Below, one piece after another: positions 51,146 through 57,261 of a stretch of DNA of 57,261 nucleotides; within the stretch, counting starts at the first letter, position 1, and every line of letters starts with the position of its first letter. Source of the stretch: Nevskia sp. (GTDB taxonomy: Bacteria; Pseudomonadota; Gammaproteobacteria; Nevskiales; Nevskiaceae); contig JAUXYM010000087.1 of the NCBI GenBank assembly GCA_030694365.1, forward strand, positions 1 to 57,261, read 5' to 3'. The translations under genes were made by a program, and so were the position numbers. The notes beneath the pieces were generated by a model that made no database searches, was not told the origin of the DNA, and saw only the letters and a list, made by a program, of their open reading frames with translations.

Positions 51146-51704
51146 TTCCCCGGCACGGCGCAAAGCTCATCCGGTGCACAGCGCAGGCACCGAGTGCGCG
51201 CAAGGCGGCCAGATGCACCGGCGTGCCATAACCCTTGTGCCGGGCCAGGCCGTAGCCAGGAAACTGTGCATCGAGCCGGTTCATCTCGGCATCGCGGGCG
51301 ACCTTGGCGATGATCGCCGCCGCCATGATCGCGTCCTCGCTGCGATCGCCGCCGACGACCATGCGGATCGGCATCGGCAGCCGGGGCCGCTGGCTGCCGT
51401 CGATCAGGCATAGCGTCGGCACCGTCTTCAGCGCTGCGACCGCGCGCTGCATGGCCAGGAAGGTCGCCTGAAGGATATTGACCGCGTCGATCTCCTCGGC
51501 GCTGGCGATGCCGATTGCCCAGTCCAGCGCAACGGCTGCGATCTGCGGTGCCAGGCGCTCGCGCTGCAGCGCGCTGAGCGCCTTGGAATCCTTCAAGCCG
51601 ATCAGGCCGTGACCCTCCGGCAGCACCACCGCCGCTGCATAGACCGGCCCGGCCAGACAGCCACGGCCAACTTCGTCGATGCCGGCGATGCGGGCACTGC
51701 TCAC
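51135..51704 (-). CDS. rnhB: Ribonuclease HII
   Basis: Removes ribonucleotides from DNA and RNA from RNA-DNA hybrids. The product is 189 aa. Catalytic residues lie in AGIDEVGRGCLAGPVYAAAV (Asp, Glu), LIDGSQRP (Asp) and GGDRSEDAIMAAAIIAKVAR (Asp); the GxGxP-type end reads HKGYGTPVH. It starts with GTG 51704, overlapping the lpxB stop (GTGA). The final SSG and stop codon are supplied by the heptad repeat; the conserved MSFAP lies just before. Confidence 0.95.
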   Translation of the reverse strand: MSSARIAGIDEVGRGCLAGPVYAAAVVLPEGHGLIGLKDSKALSALQRERLAPQIAAVALDWAIGIASAEEIDAVNILQATFLAMQRAVAALKTVPTLCLIDGSQRPRLPMPIRMVVGGDRSEDAIMAAAIIAKVARDAEMNRLDAQFPGYGLARHKGYGTPVHLAALRALGACAVHRMSFAPCRGSSG

Positions 51705-52843
51705 GGTCCGGTGATCAGCTCGGCAATCGCGGCAGCCGAGGCCTGCGCGGCATTGCGGCGCAGCTCATCGCGCACCGCGCCGAACTGGGCGAGCTGCCGA
51801 TCGCGGGCCTGGCCATCTTCGATCAGCGCGCGCAGGGCTTCCGCCATCACCGCCGGCTGGGCGGCGTCCTGCAGGTATTCGGGCACCACCGGCTCGGCCG
51901 CCAGCAAGTTCGGCAGGCTGATGTACTTCGTTTTCAGCATGCCCAAGGTCGACAGCAGGAAATAGGTCAGCAGCGAACCGCGATAGGCGACGACCATCGG
52001 CCGATCGAGCAGCAGGCATTCCAGGGTGGCGGTGCCGGACGCCAGCAGCACGGCATCGGCCGCGCGCATCGCTGCACGGGACTGGCCATCGACGAGCTGC
52101 CAGTTCACCAAGGGCGCATGGGCTGCTATCGCCAGCTCCATCACCGGCCTCAAGGAAGGCTTGGCGATCGGCGTGACGATGCTCAGACCCGGCAGCTTTT
52201 CAGCCAGCCGCGCGGCGGTCTGCGCAAACGGCACCGCCAGCCGCGCCAGTTCGCCACCACGACTTCCCGGCAGCACGGCGAGCATCGGCCCTTCGGCCGT
52301 CAGACTTAGAGTCTGACGCGCCTCGGCTCTGGATAGCGGATTGGCCAGTTCCTCGGCCAGCGGGTGGCCGATGTAGACCGCTTTGACGCCGTGGCCGGCG
52401 TAGAACTTCGGCTCGAACGGAAACAGACAGAGCACCAGGTCGACGGCCTTGGCGATCGTTTTCACTCGCCCCTGCCGCCAGGCCCAGACCGTCGGGCTGA
52501 CCATCTGCACGGTCTTCATGCCGCGTTCGCGCAAGCGACGTTCGAGGCCGAGATTGAAATCCGGCGCGTCGATGCCGATGACCACGTCCGGGCGATCGGC
52601 ACTGAGCTTCTCGATCAGCTCGGCCCGCAACCGGAACAGGTCCGGCAGCTTGGGCAGCACTTCGGCGATGCCCATCACCGACAGCCGGTCGATGGTCGCG
52701 ATCGACTCGCAGCCCGCTTCGCGCATCCGCGGGCCGGTGACGCCACTGAATCTCGCGTCGGGAAATCGCGCTCGCAGTGCCGGGATCAGCGCACCGCCGA
52801 GCAGGTCGCCAGAAGCTTCACCGGCGATCAGCGCGAAGTGCAT
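51701..52843 (-). CDS. lpxB: Lipid-A-disaccharide synthase
   Basis: GT-B glycosyltransferase (family GT19) joining lipid X and UDP-2,3-diacylglucosamine. The product is 380 aa from MHFALIAGEASGDLLGGALI at 52843. Motifs VVIGIDAPDFNLGLE, VSPTVWAWRQGR, VLPGSRGGELARL and ASGTATLECLLLDRPMVVAY are typical. It follows lpxA by 26 nt in the lipid A cluster. Confidence 0.96.
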   Translation of the reverse strand: MHFALIAGEASGDLLGGALIPALRARFPDARFSGVTGPRMREAGCESIATIDRLSVMGIAEVLPKLPDLFRLRAELIEKLSADRPDVVIGIDAPDFNLGLERRLRERGMKTVQMVSPTVWAWRQGRVKTIAKAVDLVLCLFPFEPKFYAGHGVKAVYIGHPLAEELANPLSRAEARQTLSLTAEGPMLAVLPGSRGGELARLAVPFAQTAARLAEKLPGLSIVTPIAKPSLRPVMELAIAAHAPLVNWQLVDGQSRAAMRAADAVLLASGTATLECLLLDRPMVVAYRGSLLTYFLLSTLGMLKTKYISLPNLLAAEPVVPEYLQDAAQPAVMAEALRALIEDGQARDRQLAQFGAVRDELRRNAAQASAAAIAELITGP

Positions 52844-52869
52844 GGATCGTGGCGGCGGCGCGTCGCGGC

Positions 52870-53679
52870 TCAGCGGACGATCGACCGCGTCGAGCTTTCG
52901 ATGAACGCCAGCAGGCGCGCGCAATGGATCGAGGTCGCAGCCATTTCGGCGAGCTTCACTTTGACATCGGCCATCAGCAGGTCCGACAGGTAGATCAGCT
53001 TGTAGGCGTCCTTGATCGCGGCGATTTCCTCGACCGAGAAGCCGCGCCGCTTCAGGCCTTCGCTGTTGATGCCGCGGGCCTTGGCCGGCTGGCCTTCGAT
53101 CATCGTGAACGGCGGCACGTCCTTGAGAATGACGCTGCCGCCGCCGGTGAACGAGTGGCCGCCGATGCGGCAGTACTGGTGGACCAGCGTATAGCCGCCG
53201 AGGCCGGCGCAATCCTCGATGGTCACGTGGCCGGCCAAGGTCGTGCCGTTGGCCAGGATGTTGTCGTTGCCGACGATGCAGTCGTGGGCAATATGGGCGT
53301 TGGCCATGATCCAGTTGCGATCGCCGACCTTGGTCAGTCCTTCGGCCGTCTTCAGGGTGCCGCGCTGGATGGTCACGTACTCGCGGATGGTGTTGCCGTC
53401 GCCGATCTCGACGCGGGTCGCGTCTTCGTAGCGGGCCGTCTTGTCCTGGGAGATTTCACCGAGGCTGGCGAACTGGAAGATGGTGTTATTGGCACCGATC
53501 CGCATCGGGCCTTTCAGCACCACATGCGGGCCGATCGTGGTGCCCTCGCCGATCTCGACCTGCGCGCCGATGATCGAATAGGGGCCGACCGACACGCTGG
53601 CGTGCAGCCGCGCGCCGCCGTCGATGATCGCCGTCGGATGGATCAGCCCGGTTTCAAACGTCGCCATACTGCCGCTCAT
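52870..53679 (-). CDS. lpxA: UDP-N-acetylglucosamine acyltransferase LpxA
   Basis: First step of lipid A synthesis, transferring a hydroxyacyl chain to UDP-GlcNAc. The product is 269 aa from [19 protein letters not shown] at 53679, whose ATG overlaps the fabZ stop (ATGA); MATF at 53667 is an alternative. Left-handed beta-helix of hexapeptide repeats, with the catalytic His in MANAHIAHDCIVG and EYVTIQRGT. The C-terminal helical part has GLKRRGFSVEEIAAIKDAYK. Confidence 0.96.
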   Translation of the reverse strand: MSGSMATFETGLIHPTAIIDGGARLHASVSVGPYSIIGAQVEIGEGTTIGPHVVLKGPMRIGANNTIFQFASLGEISQDKTARYEDATRVEIGDGNTIREYVTIQRGTLKTAEGLTKVGDRNWIMANAHIAHDCIVGNDNILANGTTLAGHVTIEDCAGLGGYTLVHQYCRIGGHSFTGGGSVILKDVPPFTMIEGQPAKARGINSEGLKRRGFSVEEIAAIKDAYKLIYLSDLLMADVKVKLAEMAATSIHCARLLAFIESSTRSIVR

Positions 53680-54158
53680 TCCGCTGTTGCGGAGTTGGGC
53701 GCAGAACGCGACGTATCCTTCATCACGCACATCAGCGTCGCTTCGCAGGCCAATTCAGTGCCGACCATGGCGCGCGTCTTGAACCGACGTAGATGGCGCT
53801 TGGCCTTGTCGAGACTGACTTCGAAGCGCAGCTGGTCACCCGGTTCGACGATGCGCTTGAAACGCGCGTCCTCGATGCCGGCGAAGTAGAAGATCATTCC
53901 GGAGTCAGGCCTGATGCCGGTATCGATCGCGATCAGCAAGCCGCAAGCCTGGGCCAGCGCTTCGATGATCAGCACGCCGGGCATCGTCGGCACCTGCGGG
54001 AAATGGCCGGTGAAGAACGGCTCGTTGTAGGTGACGTTCTTGATCGCCACCAGAGACTCGCCGGGAACGTAGTCGATGACTCTGTCGACCAGCAGGAACG
54101 GCTGGCGGTGCGGCAGCATCGCCATGATGTCGCGGATATCAAACGTCGTCTTGCTCAC
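53676..54158 (-). CDS. fabZ: 3-hydroxyacyl-[acyl-carrier-protein] dehydratase FabZ
   Basis: Dehydrates hydroxyacyl-ACP in fatty-acid synthesis and shares its substrate pool with LpxA and LpxD. The product is 160 aa. Hot-dog fold with [16 protein letters not shown], catalytic His in [16 protein letters not shown] and Glu in [10 protein letters not shown]. The C-terminus has about ten extra residues ([11 protein letters not shown]). It overlaps lpxD by 20 nt. Confidence 0.96.
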   Translation of the reverse strand: MSKTTFDIRDIMAMLPHRQPFLLVDRVIDYVPGESLVAIKNVTYNEPFFTGHFPQVPTMPGVLIIEALAQACGLLIAIDTGIRPDSGMIFYFAGIEDARFKRIVEPGDQLRFEVSLDKAKRHLRRFKTRAMVGTELACEATLMCVMKDTSRSAPNSATAE

Positions 54159-55209
54159 CTTGCCCCTCTCCCGTTGCCGGAGTCATGTTCAGTAATTGTT
54201 CGATCGCCGCCAGTCGTTCGTCGACTCGCGACAGCCGGCGAATCCGGGCCACTTCACGTCGCCACTCGCGCGCTGGCTGCGCCGGAATGCCCGAGCCGTA
54301 CTGGCCCGGTGCGGTGATCGACTTGGTGACCATCGCATAACCGAACACCATCACGTTGTCGGCGATCTGAATATGACCACCGATCACCGATGCGCCACCA
54401 ATCATGCAATTGCGGCCGATGGTGGTCGATCCGGCAACGCCGGTGCAGGCAGCAATTGCCGTACCGGTGCCGATCCGGCAGTTGTGGGCGATCTGAATCT
54501 GATTGTCGAGCTTGACGCCGTCCTCGATCACCGTGTCGTCGAGTGCGCCGCGATCGATGGTGGTGTTGGCGCCGATCTCGACATCGTCGCCGATGACCAC
54601 TCTGCCAAGCTGCGGCACTTCAATCCAGCCCGCCGGGCTCGGCACCAGCCCGAAACCCCGGCCACCGATCACCGCGCCCGGCAGCAGCCGGGCACGGGCA
54701 CCGAGCACGCAGTCCGGACCGACATAGACATTGGCTTCGAGCCGCGAACCGACGCCGATGACGGCACCTCGTCGAACGATGCAGTTCGGGCCGACATAGC
54801 TGCCGGCACCGATCACCGCGCCGGCTTCGATCACCGCGCCGGGGCCGATTCCGCAAGCCTCGCCGATCACCGCCGTAGCATCGATCGTCGCAGCCGGGTG
54901 ATGGCCGACGACGAATTCCTCGGCGCGATCGAATTCGCGAGCGATGCGGGCGAATGCGATCGCCGGATGAGGACTGATCAGGGCATTGCCGTGAACGCTG
55001 GCCGCGTCCCGGGCCGCGACGATGACCGCCGCAGCCCGGGTATCGGCCAGTTGCTTGCGAAGCTTCGGATCAGCACAGAAACCGATCCGTCCGGCCTGCC
55101 CCGGCAGCAGCGCGCAAACGCCTTCGATCACCAGCGTACCGTCACCGCGCAGCTCCAGACCGTGACGCTCGGCCAGAGAGGCCAAGGTCGTCGCCGGGCG
55201 TGGGCTCAT
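54139..55209 (-). CDS. lpxD: UDP-3-O-(3-hydroxymyristoyl)glucosamine N-acyltransferase LpxD
   Basis: Third step of lipid A synthesis. The product is 356 aa. N-terminal uridine-binding domain ([17 protein letters not shown]), then hexapeptide-repeat beta-helix from about 105 to 290 with [24 protein letters not shown] region and catalytic His in [13 protein letters not shown]. The C-terminal helix is Arg-rich ([13 protein letters not shown]). It lies 26 nt after skp. Confidence 0.95.
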   Translation of the reverse strand: MSPRPATTLASLAERHGLELRGDGTLVIEGVCALLPGQAGRIGFCADPKLRKQLADTRAAAVIVAARDAASVHGNALISPHPAIAFARIAREFDRAEEFVVGHHPAATIDATAVIGEACGIGPGAVIEAGAVIGAGSYVGPNCIVRRGAVIGVGSRLEANVYVGPDCVLGARARLLPGAVIGGRGFGLVPSPAGWIEVPQLGRVVIGDDVEIGANTTIDRGALDDTVIEDGVKLDNQIQIAHNCRIGTGTAIAACTGVAGSTTIGRNCMIGGASVIGGHIQIADNVMVFGYAMVTKSITAPGQYGSGIPAQPAREWRREVARIRRLSRVDERLAAIEQLLNMTPATGEGQGEQDDV

Positions 55210-55235
55210 CGGTGCCGGAGACTCGGGATGCGTCC

Positions 55236-55754
55236 TTACTTCGCGGTGCCGCCGAGCTTCTTGACCACGTCGTCGGTGATGTCGAACGAGGTGTTGGCGA
55301 ACACCGGATCGGCGACGACGATGTCGACGCCCTTTTCCTTGGCCACGGCGACCACGGCATCACGAACCTTGCCGACCACTTCGTTGGTCAGCTCGCGCTG
55401 ACGGGTCTGGGCGTCTTCCTGGAACTTGCGGCCGGCCTGGGTCAGGTCAACCTGACGGGCGGACAGATCCTTCTCGGTCTTGGCGGCGGCGTCCGGGCTG
55501 ACCGTCACGCGGTCACGCTTGAATTTTTCGATATCGGACTCGAACTGCTTCGACTGCGCTTCCAAATCCGCCTTCCGCTTCTGGAATTCGGTGGTCATCT
55601 TCTGGTCGGCAACCTTGTATTGCGGCGACGCGCGCACGGCGTCGTCGAAGCGGACCACGGCGACCTTGGCGTCGGCGGCCAGTGCGGTCGTCGGTGCAGC
55701 GAACACGGCCATCGCGACAACAGCGGCGGCGGCAAGAATGCGGGGCTGAATCAT
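55236..55754 (-). CDS. skp: Periplasmic chaperone Skp (OmpH family)
   Basis: Trimeric holdase that carries unfolded outer-membrane proteins to BamA. The product is 172 aa. Signal peptide [20 protein letters not shown] with likely cleavage after ALA (near residue 26). Short beta segment [17 protein letters not shown], long charged helical arms (about 50-130), and a C-terminal [19 protein letters not shown] strand region. It sits between bamA and lpxD, the conserved place. Confidence 0.95.
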   Translation of the reverse strand: MIQPRILAAAAVVAMAVFAAPTTALAADAKVAVVRFDDAVRASPQYKVADQKMTTEFQKRKADLEAQSKQFESDIEKFKRDRVTVSPDAAAKTEKDLSARQVDLTQAGRKFQEDAQTRQRELTNEVVGKVRDAVVAVAKEKGVDIVVADPVFANTSFDITDDVVKKLGGTAK

Positions 55755-55806
55755 GTCGGTCTCTCGTTGAAAGTGAAAAGTGCAGCGGGGTTTGCGGAAT
55801 GAAACA

Positions 55807-55826
55807 GATCCGGCAATGGCCGGATC
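55807..55826 (-). terminator. Terminator-like hairpin between bamA and skp
   Basis: Perfect 8-bp stem GATCCGGC/GCCGGATC with a 4-nt loop, followed on the minus strand by TGTTTCATT. The T-tract is poor, so it may only attenuate read-through from bamA to skp. Confidence 0.45.
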
Positions 55827-55842
55827 ACAGTCAGGATGATGC

Positions 55843-57261
55843 TCAGAAGCCGGTGCCGAAGTTGATCTGGAAGCTGTCGGTGAAATCGCCTGGCTTGTCG
55901 TTCACCGGGAACGCATAGCTCAAGGACAGCAGGCCGAGGATCGGCGTGAAGAAGCTGAAGCTCAGGCCGTAGGCCTGACGCAGGCTCGATACGCTGAAAT
56001 CGCCCGGCTTGGCGTAGACGTTGCCGAAGTCGTAGAACAAGCTGGCACGGGTCGTCTTGTTGTCGCTGACCACCGGGATCGGAAACACCAGGTCGGTCTG
56101 GCTGGTGGCACGCAGCTCGCCACCGAACGGGTTGTTGTTCGGGAAATCGCGCGGCCCGAGCGAGCCGTCGCGATAACCGCGCACCGTGTTTGCGCCACCG
56201 GCGAAATACAGCTCGTACGGCGGTACGTCCTTGCTCGAACCATAGCCGTGGACGTAGCCCACCGTTGCACTGACCTTGGTGAAGAACTTGAATGGCAGCT
56301 GGAAGTACTGCTCGTGCGAAATGCTGGTGTTGTAATACGACAGATCGCTGATACCGGGCAGCGTGATGTCGAGGTTCAGACGGGTCAGCGTGCCGCTGGT
56401 CGCGAAGAACGTGCGGTTACGGGTATCGCGGGCGATACCCGTGCGCAGCTGGAAGGCAGTGAATTCGGTTCCGTTGTTGATCACGAAATTGAGGATTTCG
56501 TTGCTCGACGCGCCCGGGAAGGTTTTCACCGCGGTCTGGCTGACGCCACCGCCGAGCCGCAGGGACGCGAATTCAGACAGCGGAATGCCGTAGGTCAGAT
56601 CGCCGCCGACGACGTTGGTATCGAAACCCGAGCTGAACCGGATGACCGACTGCGACTTGCGGAAGTAGGTCGATACCGTCTGGCTGATGCCGTCCTGAGT
56701 GAAGTACGGATCGGTCAGGCTCAAGGACACCGATCGGTTGAAGGTGCTGGTATCGGCGGACAACTGCACCCTGTTGCCGGTGCCGAGGAAGTTGGTGTTG
56801 GTGATGCTGGCGTTGATCAGGAAGCCCTGGGCGCCCGAATAGCCGACGCCGAACTGGATCGAGCCCGGGGCGCGCTCCTTGACCTTGAATTCGATATCGA
56901 CAAGATCGTCAGTGCCAGGCACCGGCTTGGTCTCGACTTCCGCTTCCTCGATGAACGGCAGACGCGCCAGACGCTGGCGCGAACGCTCGACCGCGCTCTT
57001 CGAGAACGGTGCGGCTTCCAGCTGGCGCATTTCGCGGCGCAGCGTTTCGTCGTTGGTGCCGGTGTGGCCCTGGAAGTTGATGCGCCGGATGTAGGCGCGC
57101 TTGCCGGGTTCGATGAAGAAATTGATGCTGACTTCGCGGTTCGGCTCGTCCACTTCCGGCAGCGGCGTGACCTTGGCGAAGGCATAGCCGATGTCGGACA
57201 GCGCGCCTTCGATGCGGGTGGCGGTCTCGGTGGCTTCCTTGCGGGAAAAGACCGCGCCGTT
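55843..57261 (-). CDS. bamA: Outer membrane protein assembly factor BamA, C-terminal part
   Basis: Central barrel of the BAM complex that inserts outer-membrane proteins. 472 codons are visible and the frame runs off the right edge, so the signal peptide and the first POTRA domains are missing. Visible: the end of one POTRA, the last POTRA (AYIRRINFQGHTGTNDETLR), then the 16-strand barrel with the loop-6 motif ANTVRGYRDGSLGPRD (usual VRGF is VRGY) and the C-terminal signature QINFGTGF ending in Phe. Followed by skp. Confidence 0.96.
   Translation of the reverse strand, partial: NGAVFSRKEATETATRIEGALSDIGYAFAKVTPLPEVDEPNREVSINFFIEPGKRAYIRRINFQGHTGTNDETLRREMRQLEAAPFSKSAVERSRQRLARLPFIEEAEVETKPVPGTDDLVDIEFKVKERAPGSIQFGVGYSGAQGFLINASITNTNFLGTGNRVQLSADTSTFNRSVSLSLTDPYFTQDGISQTVSTYFRKSQSVIRFSSGFDTNVVGGDLTYGIPLSEFASLRLGGGVSQTAVKTFPGASSNEILNFVINNGTEFTAFQLRTGIARDTRNRTFFATSGTLTRLNLDITLPGISDLSYYNTSISHEQYFQLPFKFFTKVSATVGYVHGYGSSKDVPPYELYFAGGANTVRGYRDGSLGPRDFPNNNPFGGELRATSQTDLVFPIPVVSDNKTTRASLFYDFGNVYAKPGDFSVSSLRQAYGLSFSFFTPILGLLSLSYAFPVNDKPGDFTDSFQINFGTGF

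Overview
The window is a GC-rich stretch of a gammaproteobacterial chromosome, almost entirely conserved housekeeping genes on the minus strand. Gene content and order (bamA-skp-lpxD-fabZ-lpxA-lpxB-rnhB-dnaE-accA-tilS-pyrG-kdsA-eno-ftsB; miaA-hfq-hflX-hflK-hflC-hisZ-purA; rpsF-rpsR-rplI-dnaB-alr; alaS-lysC-csrA-tRNA-Ser-tRNA-Arg) are typical of Gammaproteobacteria. The imuA-imuB-dnaE2 cassette, the KdsA type and the short HisZ suggest a lineage near Xanthomonadales/Nevskiales; that placement is inference.

Layout. 1-2.6 kb: truncated threonine ammonia-lyase, divergent ettA, and a tRNA-Ser/tRNA-Arg operon. 2.6-9.4 kb: csrA, lysC, alaS, recX, recA and efp, all minus. 9.5-11.5 kb: tRNA-Ala, tRNA-Glu and an acyl-CoA synthetase, all plus. 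11.8-18.2 kb: an SOS mutagenesis block, imuA-imuB-dnaE2 then lexA and a small membrane protein, with the same 18-base LexA-type box in front of both imuA and lexA. 18.4-28.8 kb: panE (plus), then alr, dnaB, rplI, rpsR, rpsF, a repeat-like protein, rlmB, a DUF2339 membrane protein and an OmpA-like lipoprotein. 28.7-40.1 kb: rnr, tRNA-Leu, purA, hisZ, hflC, hflK, hflX, hfq, miaA and a broken outer-membrane protein gene. 40.5-57.3 kb: ftsB through bamA, covering glycolysis, KDO and lipid A synthesis, fatty-acid synthesis, replication and outer-membrane assembly; bamA runs off the end.

The unusual content is damage to genes and small repeats between them. recA carries an in-frame amber codon exactly where E. 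coli RecA has Phe203 in DNA-binding loop L2. Five intergenic elements are built of tandem 7-bp units (AGTGGYY) facing their inverted copies; each touches the 3' end of a gene, and in pyrG and rnhB the element supplies the stop codon. A second family is built of 9-bp units (ACGCRRAGA). One copy flanks a decayed GxxExxY gene between hisZ and purA, and another is an empty 160-bp element between rlmB and the DUF2339 gene. A third palindromic element has jumped into an outer-membrane protein gene, leaving a 4-bp duplication from which the original reading frame can be rebuilt. The window therefore records at least three kinds of small non-coding mobile elements acting on a conserved housekeeping backbone.
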